DNA of 64,000 nt from Streptomyces sp. SCUT-3 (GTDB lineage: Bacteria > Actinomycetota > Actinomycetes > Streptomycetales > Streptomycetaceae): contig NZ_CP046907.1 of the NCBI RefSeq assembly GCF_014083985.1, positions 124,001-188,000 on the forward strand, read 5' to 3'. Within the stretch, counting starts at the first letter, position 1; each line of letters begins with the position of its first letter. A model generated the notes under the pieces. That model worked only from the letters and a program-made list of their open reading frames with translations, was not told the origin of the DNA and did not search any database. Shown here in pieces: positions 41,307 to 49,938 of the stretch. The translations under genes and the position numbers were made by a program.

Positions 41307-41366
41307 GTGCACACGAAACCACCCGCCCCCGGCCTCCCGGCCACGGGCGGGTGGTTTCGTGTGCAC
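41307..41366 (+). terminator. 22-bp perfect stem terminator
   Basis: The arms 41307-41328 and 41345-41366 are exact reverse complements over 22 bp; the 16-base loop contains a further GGCC/GGCC stem. It directly follows the HATPase stop and precedes the MreB-like gene, so read-through between them should be low. Confidence 0.9.
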
Positions 41367-41484
41367 CGACCGGCCCAACAGGACCGGCCAATATCTTCTG
41401 GGATCTTCTGACGAGCGGACGATCGGGCATGAATGTCGGGCACTACCGCCCGGCCGGCCCACCCCCGCTCGAAGGAGCCCCCGG

Positions 41485-42498
41485 ATGACGACCAGTCTGG
41501 AAGCCCTGCACCGCTGCCGCCTCGCCGTGGACCTCGGCACCTCCCGAACCCGCGTGCACGTGCGGGGCGCGGGAATCGTGGTGGACGAACCGACCGTGGC
41601 CGCGGTGAACATGCGCACCGGGGGGCTGATGGCGGTGGGCGCCGTCGCCGAGCGGATGGTGGGCCGGACCCCGCCTCACATCCAGGTGATCCACCCGGTC
41701 GGCGGCGGCTCGATCACCCACCCCGGGATCGCCCGCCGCATGCTGCGCTACCTGCTGGGCGACCACCTCCCCCGCCGCCGCCCCTTCCGTGCCGCGGTGT
41801 GCACCCCCTACGGGTCCAACGAACTCGAGCAGCGGGCCGCGATCGAGACGTTGACCGGGCTGGGGGCCAGGCGCGTCGAACTCCTCGAGGCCCCCGTGGC
41901 CGCCGCGGTGGGCTGCCGGCTGCCGGTCCAGGAGGCAGCCGCCTCGATGGTGGTGGTCTGCGGTGCCGCCGTGACCGACGTGGTGATCTTCTCCCTGGGC
42001 GGAGTCGTGGCGGCCCGCTCGGTGCGGATGGCCGGCGACGCGCTCGCCCAGGCGGTGGCCCGGCACGCCCAGACGGACCACTCGGTCTGGCTGCCCGCGC
42101 GCTCCATCCGCCAGATCCTGAGCGACCTCAGGACCGCCGAGGGGTCCCAGGAGGAGATCCAGGCGTGGGGGCGCGACATGGCCACCGGGATGCCGCGGTG
42201 CGTGGGACTGAGCCCCAAGGAGGTCAACACCGCCCTGGAGGCGCCGGTCAACGCGATCGTGGAGGCGATCTCGGTGGTGCTGCACGACTGCCCCCCCGAG
42301 CTGTCGGGCGACCTGCTCGACCGCGGCATCGTGCTCACCGGCGGCACCGCGCTGATCCGCGGGCTGGAGGAGCGCCTGAGCGAGGCGACGGGGCTGTGCG
42401 TGCACGTCCCCGAGCGTCCCCTGACCTGCACGGTCGAGGGGCTGGGGGCGCTCACCGAGGGCGCGGTCGCCCAGCAGCACACGGCCGCCGTGGCCTGA
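41485..42498 (+). CDS. MreB/Mbl-like actin-family protein with degenerate phosphate-2 motif
   Basis: A 337-residue actin-fold protein. Phosphate-1 is AVDLGTSRTRVHVRG; the connecting and subunit-contact regions read like MreB (VDEPTVAAVN, HPVGGGSITHPGIA, CTPYGSNELEQRAAIE, LLEAPVAAAVG). The adenosine motif is DRGIVLTGGTALIRGLEERL. Phosphate-2, normally VDIGGGTTD/E, reads VVCGAAVTD: the catalytic Asp and two glycines are gone. Length and C-terminal SPKEVNTALEAPVNAIVEAI are normal for MreB. ATG 41485 follows GAAGGAG. It stands alone, without mreC/mreD, so it is a paralogue, not the main cell-shape protein. It may bind but not hydrolyse nucleotide. Confidence 0.85.
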   Translation: MTTSLEALHRCRLAVDLGTSRTRVHVRGAGIVVDEPTVAAVNMRTGGLMAVGAVAERMVGRTPPHIQVIHPVGGGSITHPGIARRMLRYLLGDHLPRRRPFRAAVCTPYGSNELEQRAAIETLTGLGARRVELLEAPVAAAVGCRLPVQEAAASMVVVCGAAVTDVVIFSLGGVVAARSVRMAGDALAQAVARHAQTDHSVWLPARSIRQILSDLRTAEGSQEEIQAWGRDMATGMPRCVGLSPKEVNTALEAPVNAIVEAISVVLHDCPPELSGDLLDRGIVLTGGTALIRGLEERLSEATGLCVHVPERPLTCTVEGLGALTEGAVAQQHTAAVA

Positions 42499-42506
42499 GA
42501 CGGACC

Positions 42507-42540
42507 GGTGCCGGCGCTCCCGGGCCGGGGCGCCGGCACC
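42507..42540 (+). terminator. Stem-loop after the MreB-like gene
   Basis: GGTGCCGGCGC (42507-42517) pairs with GCGCCGGCACC (42530-42540) with a 12-base loop, between two convergent genes. Confidence 0.75.
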
Positions 42541-42627
42541 CGGCCTCGGCGGTCCGGGGGACGGCCGTGCCCCGCGGGCGCGGTGCGCGGACGGGCGGCA
42601 CGGACGGGCAGCGCGGACGGGCGTCGC

Positions 42628-43032
42628 TCAGGCCCTGCGCCACCAGGTGGCGCGCACGGCCTTCCCCCTCCAGGGCAGGCGCACCACCTCGATGCGGTCC
42701 GCGAGTTCGTGGACCATGTGCCAGCCGAACCCGCCGGTGCCGTGCTCCATGTCCGGCAGCCGCGGGCGGGGCATTCCCCGTCCGCGGTCCCGCACCTCCA
42801 GCCGCACGTCCGACGCGTCCGCGTGCAGCCGCAGGTTCCACACTCCCCCGCCGTGGCGCACCGCGTTGGTGACGAGTTCTGAGACGGTCAGCAGGACGGC
42901 GTCGCCGTCCACCCAGCCGGATCCGGCCCGCGCCAGGAGGTCCGCGGCGGCGCGGCGCGCGTCCCCGACCCCGCGGCCGTCCCCGGACAGCCGCAGGGTC
43001 GCGGGCGGTGCCGTGGCGGTCAACATGCTCAT
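42628..43032 (-). CDS. HATPase_c_2 anti-sigma-like ATP-binding protein
   Basis: A 134-residue GHKL domain: VLLTVSELVTNAVRHGGGVW (N box), LEVRDRGRGMPRPRLPDMEH (G1), GTGGFGWHMVHELADRIEV (G2-like) and GKAVRATWW. Same plan and similar motifs as the protein at 34115-34522, so the two look like paralogues. The 20-residue head is Ala/Pro-rich. ATG 43032 (MSMLTATA). The downstream end is shared with the MreB-like gene terminator. Targets unknown. Confidence 0.86.
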   Translation of the reverse strand: MSMLTATAPPATLRLSGDGRGVGDARRAAADLLARAGSGWVDGDAVLLTVSELVTNAVRHGGGVWNLRLHADASDVRLEVRDRGRGMPRPRLPDMEHGTGGFGWHMVHELADRIEVVRLPWRGKAVRATWWRRA

Positions 43033-43108
43033 GGTGTTCGCTTCCGTTCCCCCGTGCGGATCTTCCTGCGCGGTGCTCCCCCTGCCCTGTGCCCGGCGGG
43101 AACCCCGG

Positions 43109-43891
43109 TCAACCCTGCACCGGACCGTTCTTCCTCCGGCGCGGGCATACCGGAGCGGAGGGCACGGGCACGTCCAGGCCGTCCTCCGGCCCGCCGCCGC
43201 CGAAGGCCGCGGCGACGAGGGCCGGGTACGGGCCGGCGCCGGCCGCCGCGCAGGCGGCGTCCGCGGCCAGGCGGTGCCACACGGCCGCGCGGGCGAGCAT
43301 CGCGTGGTCGCCGCCGGGGACCACGAGCCGGGCGACGTCGGCGCCCGCGGCCCTGGCCCGCCGGGCGAAGCACAGCGAGGCCTCCGGGCCGGTCACCCGG
43401 TCGCGGCTGCCGTGGACGATCACGACCGCGGCGCCGGACAGGTGGGCCACGGGTTCGCCCGCCGGTGTCCACGGGGCGAGGACGACGGCGCCGGCGACCT
43501 GCGGGTCCCCCGCCAGGCGCAGGGCGGTGCGGCCGCCCATGGAGTGGCCGAGCAGCACCACCGGCAGCCCGGGCAGGCGCGCCCGCAGTTCCGCCAGTGC
43601 CTCCCGGGCGTCGTGCACCGGGTCGCTGCGGTCGCGGTTCCAGCCGCGCACCCGGTAGCGGACGGAGGCGAGGGCGAGGGACCCGCCGTGCGGGGAGCGG
43701 CGCACCGCGGACAGGAAGGGACGCATCCGCAGGGCGGCGGCGTGCCAGGGCCTGCTCGGCCGCACGGAGTGCTCCCTGCCGCCGTGGAGGACGAGGAGGA
43801 CCGCCGCGGGGCGGGCGGGGACGCGGTGGGTGCGCAGGCGACCGGAAGCGGCGCGGGCCCCCGGACCGTCGGCGGGTTTCGGCATCGTCAC
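43109..43891 (-). CDS. Alpha/beta hydrolase (dienelactone hydrolase-like)
   Basis: A 260-residue alpha/beta-hydrolase. Oxyanion region LLVLHGGREHS, nucleophile GHSMGG (Ser in the elbow), acid in VVIVHGSRDRVTGPE and His in VPGGDHAMLAR, so the triad is complete. The strand order and the RVRGWNRDRSDPVHDAREAL stretch before the nucleophile are typical of small actinomycete hydrolases with unknown substrate. GTG 43891 or ATG 43885 can both be the start; neither has a strong ribosome binding site. The C-terminal tail (last 35 residues) is low complexity. Confidence 0.85.
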   Translation of the reverse strand: MTMPKPADGPGARAASGRLRTHRVPARPAAVLLVLHGGREHSVRPSRPWHAAALRMRPFLSAVRRSPHGGSLALASVRYRVRGWNRDRSDPVHDAREALAELRARLPGLPVVLLGHSMGGRTALRLAGDPQVAGAVVLAPWTPAGEPVAHLSGAAVVIVHGSRDRVTGPEASLCFARRARAAGADVARLVVPGGDHAMLARAAVWHRLAADAACAAAGAGPYPALVAAAFGGGGPEDGLDVPVPSAPVCPRRRKNGPVQG

Positions 43892-44179
43892 ACCCAGGGG
43901 TTCGGAACCGGGCCGTTCCCGGATCGGAACGCGGGACCGCAGCGGACCCCCGTGCCGCTGCGGCCCTGCGTCCTCCCCCGTGGCCGCGGCATCCCCCGGT
44001 GCCGCGGTGGTCCGCCGACGGGGCCGCGGTGTCCGCGCCCGGCGACGTGCAGTCAGAATGACGGGGAGTGATAAACAAACGATGAACGCCTCCGGGGCCG
44101 GGGCCGGCCCCGCCGGAGGCGGTTGGGTTCCGGGCGCCCGCCCGGGCCCGGGGTCTCGGACATCCAGGGGAGCAGCGAC

Positions 44180-44797
44180 ATGCCGTCAGCATCGGCCGGG
44201 GCGGGCCGGGGAAGGACCGACTGGCGCAGGTTCGCGGTGGTGACGGTGGTGTCGGTCTCCGCCTCCGCGGCGGTCCTGACGGGCATGGGGGAAGGAGCCC
44301 TGGCCGCATCCTTCCAGGTTTCGGGGCAGTCGTTCGCGGTTTCCTTCGACCACCTCACCGGCGAGGGGTTCCAGCAGTACGCCGCCGTCGACGCCGGGGC
44401 CGACGGCGCCGTGCACCCGGTCGCCCAGACGGGCATCCGGCGGATGACGGCGCGGCGGATGTGCCAGTCCGTCGCCGTTCCGCTGCCGGCCGTGGGGGAC
44501 GTGGTCCTGCGGATGACCGCCGGCGACAGAGGGGAGCCGGTGACGGCCAGGAACCTGGTGGTGGACACGGAGACGCTGCGGGCCGAGGCGGAGTTCACCG
44601 GTGTCGAGATCGGCCGGGACGCCGGCACCGTGCGCGAGCTGCCCGGGGGGACGGGGCCGGCGGGGGCGTTCGCGCAGCGCGCGGACCGGGTGGAGATGTC
44701 CCACCTGCGGCAGCGGGCGCGGGCGGCCACCGCGGGGACCTTCCTGCTGCCGGACCTGAGCATGCGCACCGGCACCGACGTGCCCGAGTGCCGGTGA
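44180..44797 (+). CDS. DUF6230 family secreted protein
   Basis: A 205-residue protein with a TM/signal segment near 18-42 (FAVVTVVSVSASAAVLTGMG, then EGALAASFQVSGQSFAVSFD). This head is characteristic of DUF6230, often misnamed cholesterol esterase. The family normally precedes a DUF6114 membrane protein gene; none follows here, the next gene being the convergent MarR gene. ATG 44180 follows GGGGAG. Function unknown; probably surface-exposed. Confidence 0.88.
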   Translation: MPSASAGAGRGRTDWRRFAVVTVVSVSASAAVLTGMGEGALAASFQVSGQSFAVSFDHLTGEGFQQYAAVDAGADGAVHPVAQTGIRRMTARRMCQSVAVPLPAVGDVVLRMTAGDRGEPVTARNLVVDTETLRAEAEFTGVEIGRDAGTVRELPGGTGPAGAFAQRADRVEMSHLRQRARAATAGTFLLPDLSMRTGTDVPECR

Positions 44798-44836
44798 CCC
44801 CGCCGGACGCGGCCCGGGGAGGAGGCAGGGCCGGGG

Positions 44837-45294
44837 TCAGCCGCCCCGGAGCCGGCGACCGACGGCCCCGAGGCCCTCGGCGAGCAGCGCGAGCTGGTCG
44901 CGGGTCAGCACGTCGATGAGCGCCTCGCGCACCGCCGCCACGTGTCCCGGCTCCGCGTCGCGCAGCTTCTCCCGCCCCTGCTCGGTCAGTCCGGCGATCA
45001 CGCCGCGGTCGTCGGTGGGGCAGCTGCGGCGCCGCACGAACCCCGCCTTCTCCAACTGGCCCACCTGGTAGGACAGGCCGCTCTTGGAGGTCACCAGCAG
45101 GCCGGCCAGCTCGGTCATGCGCAGTTCGCCCCGGGTGCCCCGGAGAGGTGCACGAGGATCTCGTACTGCGGGTGGGAGAGGCCCGCGTCCTCCTTCAGCT
45201 GCTGCTCGACGCGCCGGGCCACCAGGTGGCTGGCGGCCAGGAAGCTCGTCCAGACCGCCATCTCCCGGTCGTCCAGCCATCGGGGTTCCGTCAT
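44837..45294 (-). pseudogene. MarR-family regulator, frameshifted in its middle
   Basis: ATG 45294 starts a clear MarR N-terminus (MTEPRWLDDREMAVWTSFLA, then ASHLVARRVEQQLKEDAGLS, HPQYEILVHLSGAPG) which then ends after ANCA at a stop. The winged helix (LRMTELAGLLVTSKSGLSYQ, VGQLEKAGFVRRRSCPTDDR) and the C-terminal helices continue in the next frame to 44837. Adding one G to the coding-strand G4 at 45129-45132 restores a 152-residue protein (APGGELRMTEL). The likely role is repressor of itself and the divergent DoxX gene through the large palindrome between them. Sequencing error or real loss cannot be told apart here. Confidence 0.88.
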
Positions 45295-45310
45295 GCGTCG
45301 ATCCTACCCA

Positions 45311-45373
45311 TGTTGTTCAAATTCGAATCACCAGGTACGGTCACCCCCATGAGTGATTCGAATTTGAACAACA
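45311..45373. promoter_or_regulatory. 21-bp-arm palindrome spanning the doxX start: MarR operator pair
   Basis: Arms 45311-45331 and 45353-45373 are perfect reverse complements over 21 bp, separated by 21 bp. Each arm contains the near-palindrome TTCAAATTCGAA, a shape typical of MarR-family operators. The right arm lies inside the first codons of doxX (SDSNLNN). Half-sites are thus placed on either side of the transcription and translation start. A long hairpin in the mRNA could also hide the start codon. Confidence 0.85.
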
Positions 45374-45858
45374 AGTGGGTCGTCGACTCCGGACTCCTGC
45401 TGCTGCGCCTGGCCCTCGGCACGACGATGTTCCTGCACGGCGCGCAGAAGCTGTTCGGCTGGTTCGGCGGAGGCGGCATCGAGGGCACCGGGCAGTTCTT
45501 CGCCATGAGCGGCTACCCCGCCGGCACGGCCATGGCCGTGGTCGCCGGACTGGCCGAGACCCTCGGCGGCCTCGGACTGGTCCTCGGCCTGCTCACCCCC
45601 CTGGCCGCGGCGGCCGTGGTGGGCACGATGATCAACGCCGTTGCCGTGAAGTGGTCCGGCGGGTTCTTCGCGCCCGCCGGGGTGGAGTACGAGCTGCTGC
45701 TGGCCGCGGCCGCCGCCGCGCTCGCCCTGACCGGTCCGGGCGGGTTCGCGGCCGACCGCGCCGTGCCCCGGCTGCGGGGCGCCGCCCCCGCCTTCGCCGT
45801 CGGCTCCCTGGCGCTGGGCGTGCTGTCGGCCGTCGCCGTCCTGCTGGTCCGCGGCTGA
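45349..45858 (+). CDS. DoxX family membrane protein
   Basis: A 169-residue protein with four TM helices: SGLLLLRLALGTTMFLHGAQ (with the DoxX motif R-x(5)G...HG..K), AMAVVAGLAETLGGLGLVLG (E in the second helix is conserved), PLAAAAVVGTMINAVAVKW and a C-terminal pair. KLFGWFGGGGIEGTGQFFAM matches the DoxX loop. ATG 45349 lies inside the large palindrome, with no clear ribosome binding site. Family roles are in redox and membrane integrity. Likely controlled by the divergent MarR regulator. Confidence 0.93.
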   Translation: MSDSNLNNKWVVDSGLLLLRLALGTTMFLHGAQKLFGWFGGGGIEGTGQFFAMSGYPAGTAMAVVAGLAETLGGLGLVLGLLTPLAAAAVVGTMINAVAVKWSGGFFAPAGVEYELLLAAAAAALALTGPGGFAADRAVPRLRGAAPAFAVGSLALGVLSAVAVLLVRG

Positions 45859-45933
45859 ACCGCGGGCGCCCCGGCGCCGCCGGTGCCGCGGGGGTGGACC
45901 CGCGGCGGGCGGCGCCGGGGCTGCGGACCGGGG

Positions 45934-46539
45934 TCAGGCCACCGCGGGGGCGTCGGGGACGTCTCCCCCGCGCCGGCGCCTCTTGGCCCGCGGCACCGGC
46001 GGCAGCAACGGCTCCTGCCCCGTGCCGCGCACGCTCCCGGCGGGCGGGGCGGGCGGGGCGGGCGGCCCCGTCGCCGCCGCGGGGAGCGCCGCGGGCGCCC
46101 GGTCGCCCATCACGGCCTCGCGCAGCCTCGCCGCGTCCACCGGGAGGTCGCGGCGCCAGGCCATGGCCACCACCGGCACCATCAGGGCGAGTCCGCCGTG
46201 CAGCACACAGGTGACGGACATCACGACCTCGGTGCCCTCGGCGTGCGGGACGAGCCGGAAGGCGTACTCGGGGACCTGGGTCCCCAGGGGGGTCCACATG
46301 CGACGGCCCCGGAACGCTATGGCCTCGGGCGGCAGGTAGGTGGAGCAGACCAGCACGCTGTCGCGGTGGCGCCCCGGGAAGCGGAACGCGTACTCGGCGT
46401 CGCGGCCGGGCCGCACGTGCTCGGACGCCACCCTGTCGACCCCGGAACTCCACAGGGCGAGGTTGCGCGCGTCGGCCAGAAAATCGAAGACCTCGTCGGC
46501 GGGCCTGGGAACGACCACGCTGGTGGACACCGTCGGCAT
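45934..46539 (-). CDS. SRPBCC (polyketide cyclase/START-like) protein
   Basis: A 201-residue protein. Residues 1-145 form an SRPBCC domain: MPTVSTSVVVPRPADEVFDF, LADARNLALWSSGVDRV, then RFPGRHRDSVLVCSTYLPPE and EGTEVVMSVTCVLHGG. This resembles polyketide_cyc2 domains that bind hydrophobic ligands. The last 50 residues are Ala/Pro/Arg low complexity, which is extra to the family. ATG 46539 follows GGGGAGG. Ligand unknown. Converges on doxX. Confidence 0.85.
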   Translation of the reverse strand: MPTVSTSVVVPRPADEVFDFLADARNLALWSSGVDRVASEHVRPGRDAEYAFRFPGRHRDSVLVCSTYLPPEAIAFRGRRMWTPLGTQVPEYAFRLVPHAEGTEVVMSVTCVLHGGLALMVPVVAMAWRRDLPVDAARLREAVMGDRAPAALPAAATGPPAPPAPPAGSVRGTGQEPLLPPVPRAKRRRRGGDVPDAPAVA

Positions 46540-46822
46540 CTCGTACCTCCCCGGCATCGATGCGCCCGGCTCTCCTGGGCCGGCCCGGGCGGACACCGCT
46601 CCCGCGGGACAAGCACACCCTCTCGCGGACGAACGGCCGACTCCGGGACTGCTGCGGCGGCGAACCACGTTGTTCGGCACCTCATCGAACAGCTTCCGCC
46701 CCCGGCCCCGGCGTGTCCTGGCGCAGAGGGCCGTACGGGTGACAACCGGTCGGACGCACCCGCACGGCATGACGCTGCGTGACGTCCGTGGTGCCCGGCC
46801 GCGCCCGGCCGGGCCCGGCCGC

Positions 46823-49195
46823 TCACCCGCCGGCGGCGCCCTTGCCCTGGACGCCCCGGTGCGCGGGGCGCCGTCCGGGGGGCTGCTTGGGCTCGGGGAG
46901 CACCGGGAGGGGCGGCAGCGGCCTCGTGACGGGCTCCTTGTCGTCGACCGTCAGCGTCTCCCCGTAGTGCGCCATCTCCAGCGGCTCGCCGTCGAGGAGG
47001 AAGTACGAGGCCTCGCCGGGGGTGATCTCCACCCGCAGGTGCCGGTCGAGCACCGTCATGCGGAAGCACAGGCGGGCGAGGCGCTCCGGGAGCCGGGGCC
47101 GGAAGGAGAGGGCCTGCCCGTAGTGCCGCATCCCGCCCAGGCCGGCGACCAGCGCGATCCAGCTGCCGGCCAGCGAGGCGACGTGCAGGCCGTTGCGGGT
47201 GTTGCTCTCCAGGTCCTTGAGGTCCATCATCGCCGCCTCGCCCAGGTAGTCGTAGGCCAGGCGCAGGTGGCCCACCTCCGCGGCGATGACCGCCTGGCAG
47301 CAGGCGGACAGCGAGGAGTCGCGCACGGTCAGCGACTCGTAGTAGGCGAAGTTGCGGGCCTTCTCCTCCGGGGTGAAGGCGTCGCCGCGCAGGTACATGG
47401 CCAGCACCAGGTCGGCCTGCTTGACCACCTGCTTGCGGTACAGGTCGAAGTAGGGGAAGTTCAGCAGCAGCGGGTACTGCTCGGGCCCGGTGCCGGCGAA
47501 GTCCCACACCTGGTGGCGGGTGAAGCCGGCCGACTGCTCGTGCACCCCCAGCAGCTCGTTGCGCAGCACCGTCATCCGGTCGGCCGCGTCCCGCCAGTCG
47601 GCGGCCTCCTCGACGTCGACCTCCATGGCCGCGGCGAGGTCGGGGTGGCGTTCGGCCGCCTCGGCTGCCGCGCGCAGGTTGGCCTGGGCCATGAGGTTGG
47701 TGTACAGGTTGTCGTCGGCCACGGCGCTGTACTCGTCCGGCCCGGTCACACCGTCGATGTGGAATCCGCCGCGGTGGTCGTGGTGGCCCAGGGAACGCCA
47801 CAGCCGGGCGGTCTCGACGAGGATCTCCAGGCCCGTCTCGTACTCGAAGCGCATGTCACCGGTGGCCGAGACGTAGCGCACCACGGCGTCGGCGACGTCG
47901 GCGTTGACGTGGAAGGCCGCGGTCCCGGCGGGCCAGTAGGCCGAGCACTCCTCGCCGGTGATGGTCCGCCAGGGGAACGCGGCGCCCCGCAGCCCCAGCT
48001 GCCGTGCGCGCTCCTTGGCGGTGGGCAGGGTGGCGTGCCGCCAGCGCAGCGCCTGCGCCACCGCGCCGGGCGCGGTGTAGGTGAGCACCGGCAGCACGAA
48101 GGTCTCCGTGTCCCAGAAGGAGTGGCCGTCGTAGCCGGAGCCGGTCAGGCCCTTGGCCGGGATGGCGCGCTCCTCCGCACGGGCCCCGGCCTGCAGGACG
48201 TGGAAGAGGGCGAACCTGACGGCCTGCTGTATCTCGGCGTCGCCGTCGACCTCCACGTCGGCCCGGCCCCAGAAGTCGTCCAGGTACGCGCGCTGGGCGG
48301 CCAGCAGGCCCGACCAGCCCGTGCTGCGGGCCGCGGCCAGGGCCGCGTCGGCCTGGTCGCGCATGGCGGGCAGGGACCGGGTGGAGGACCATCCGTAGGC
48401 GACGAACTTCTCCAGCCTCAGGGCCTGTCCGGGCTCCAGGACCGAGGTGACGGTGAAGCGCGCCACGTCGTCGGTGGCCTCCGTGGAGGAGCGGGTGCTC
48501 TGGGGGCCCTCCACCGTGTGGTCGGCCGCGACGGCGATCCGCTGGCCGCTGCGCCGCGTGGAGTGGATCAGCTGCAGGCGGGTGTCCTGGGCGAACCGCT
48601 GCTCGGCCTCCAGGGGCGACTCCAGTGCGGCGGCGACCCGCGGGTCCCCTCCGGCCTCGGGCATCTGCTCGTTGGCCACCAGCTCGGACTGGACGACGAC
48701 CCGGGCCTCCCCGTCGAGCGGCTCCACCTCGTAGGCCAGGGCGGCGATCGAGCGCTGGGTGAAGGAGACCAGGCGCGTGGAGCGCACCCGCACAGTGCGC
48801 CCGGCCGGCGAGGTCCACACCGCGGTGCGGTGCAGCACCCCGGCGCGGAAGTCCAGGACGCGCTCGTGGAAGTCCAGGCGGCCGTAGCGCAGGTCGAACG
48901 GCTCGTCGTCGACCAGCAGGCGCACCAGTTTGCCGTTGGTGACGTTGATGACGGTCTGCCCGGCCTCCGGGTAGCCGTAGCCGGCCTCCGCGTAGGGCAG
49001 GGGGCGCAGTTCGTGCACGCCGTTGAGGTAGGAGCCGGGCAGTCCGTGCGGCTCGCCCTCGTCGAGGTTGCCGCGCCAGCCCACGTGGCCGTTGGAGAGC
49101 GCGAAGACGGACTCGCTCTGGGGGAGGACGTCCAGGTGCAGGGTGTGCTCGCGCAGACGCCAGGCCTCGCAGTCGTACGCCGGGTCGGTGATCAT
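46823..49195 (-). CDS. GH65 disaccharide phosphorylase/hydrolase
   Basis: A 790-residue glycoside hydrolase family 65 enzyme. N-terminal beta-sandwich (LSNGHVGWRGNLDEGEPHGL, GSYLNGVHELRPLPYAEAGY), helical linker, (alpha/alpha)6 catalytic domain with AKGLTGSGYDGHSFWDTETF, the general acid Glu488 in VTGPDEYSAV, and KQADLVLAMYLRG further on, then a C-terminal beta domain. Members phosphorolyse maltose, trehalose, kojibiose or related sugars to beta-glucose 1-phosphate; the exact sugar cannot be told. The ATG at 49195 overlaps the stop of the beta-phosphoglucomutase gene (ATGA), giving a two-gene degradative pair. Confidence 0.93.
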   Translation of the reverse strand: MITDPAYDCEAWRLREHTLHLDVLPQSESVFALSNGHVGWRGNLDEGEPHGLPGSYLNGVHELRPLPYAEAGYGYPEAGQTVINVTNGKLVRLLVDDEPFDLRYGRLDFHERVLDFRAGVLHRTAVWTSPAGRTVRVRSTRLVSFTQRSIAALAYEVEPLDGEARVVVQSELVANEQMPEAGGDPRVAAALESPLEAEQRFAQDTRLQLIHSTRRSGQRIAVAADHTVEGPQSTRSSTEATDDVARFTVTSVLEPGQALRLEKFVAYGWSSTRSLPAMRDQADAALAAARSTGWSGLLAAQRAYLDDFWGRADVEVDGDAEIQQAVRFALFHVLQAGARAEERAIPAKGLTGSGYDGHSFWDTETFVLPVLTYTAPGAVAQALRWRHATLPTAKERARQLGLRGAAFPWRTITGEECSAYWPAGTAAFHVNADVADAVVRYVSATGDMRFEYETGLEILVETARLWRSLGHHDHRGGFHIDGVTGPDEYSAVADDNLYTNLMAQANLRAAAEAAERHPDLAAAMEVDVEEAADWRDAADRMTVLRNELLGVHEQSAGFTRHQVWDFAGTGPEQYPLLLNFPYFDLYRKQVVKQADLVLAMYLRGDAFTPEEKARNFAYYESLTVRDSSLSACCQAVIAAEVGHLRLAYDYLGEAAMMDLKDLESNTRNGLHVASLAGSWIALVAGLGGMRHYGQALSFRPRLPERLARLCFRMTVLDRHLRVEITPGEASYFLLDGEPLEMAHYGETLTVDDKEPVTRPLPPLPVLPEPKQPPGRRPAHRGVQGKGAAGG

Positions 49196-49938
49196 CCGCG
49201 GTCCTCCATCAACTCGGAGAGGTCCTTGACCACAGTGTCCGCGCCGTGCTCGCGCAGCGCCTGTTCCTGCCCGGTGCGGTCCACCCCCACGACCAGCCCG
49301 AAGTGCCCGGCCCGGCCGGCCTCCACCCCCGCGAGGGCGTCCTCGAAGACGACGGCCTCCCCAGGGGCGGCGCCGAGCCGGCGGGCGGCCTCGAGGAAGG
49401 TGTCCGGGCGGGGCTTGCCGGGCAGCCCCAGGCGCGCCGCGACGAGGCCGTCGACACGCTCCTCGAACAGGTCCTCGATCCCGGCCGCGGCCAGGATCTC
49501 GCGGCAGTTGGCGCTGGAGGAGACGACCGCGCGGCGCAGTCCGGCGTCGCGGACGGCCCTGACGTAGGCCACGGAGCCGGGATAGGTCTCGACCCCGTCC
49601 TTCCTGATCCGCTCCAGCAGCAGGACGTTCTTCCGGTTGCCCAGGCCGTTGACGGTGGGCCGCTCGGGCGGGTCGCCGGGGTCCCCCTCGGGCAGGACGA
49701 TGCCCCGGGAGGCGAGGAAGGTGCGGACACCGTCGGCCCGCGGGCGCCCGTCGACCCACCGGTCGTAGTCGTGGTGCGCGTCGAAGGGCCGCCGGTCCCC
49801 CGCGCCCCACCCGGCCAGGAACTCGTCGAACATCTGCTTCCAGGCGGCGGCGTGCGCGACGGCGGTGCGGGTGAGCACCCCGTCGAGGTCGAACAGGCAG
49901 GCCCGCACGGCGGCGGGCAGCCCCGGGCCGCCGCTCAC
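49192..49938 (-). CDS. HAD hydrolase, beta-phosphoglucomutase family
   Basis: A 248-residue HAD enzyme. Motif I CLFDLDGVLTRTAV, cap domain with FDAHHDYDRWVDGRPRADGV (catalytic cap region of beta-PGM), motif II VVSSSANC, motif III Lys in GLPGKPRPDTF, motif IV VVFEDALAGVEA. Converts beta-glucose 1-phosphate to glucose 6-phosphate, a match for the GH65 product. GTG 49938 with GTGAGCGGC start. First gene of the pair with a 4-bp overlap. Confidence 0.92.
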   Translation of the reverse strand: MSGGPGLPAAVRACLFDLDGVLTRTAVAHAAAWKQMFDEFLAGWGAGDRRPFDAHHDYDRWVDGRPRADGVRTFLASRGIVLPEGDPGDPPERPTVNGLGNRKNVLLLERIRKDGVETYPGSVAYVRAVRDAGLRRAVVSSSANCREILAAAGIEDLFEERVDGLVAARLGLPGKPRPDTFLEAARRLGAAPGEAVVFEDALAGVEAGRAGHFGLVVGVDRTGQEQALREHGADTVVKDLSELMEDRG

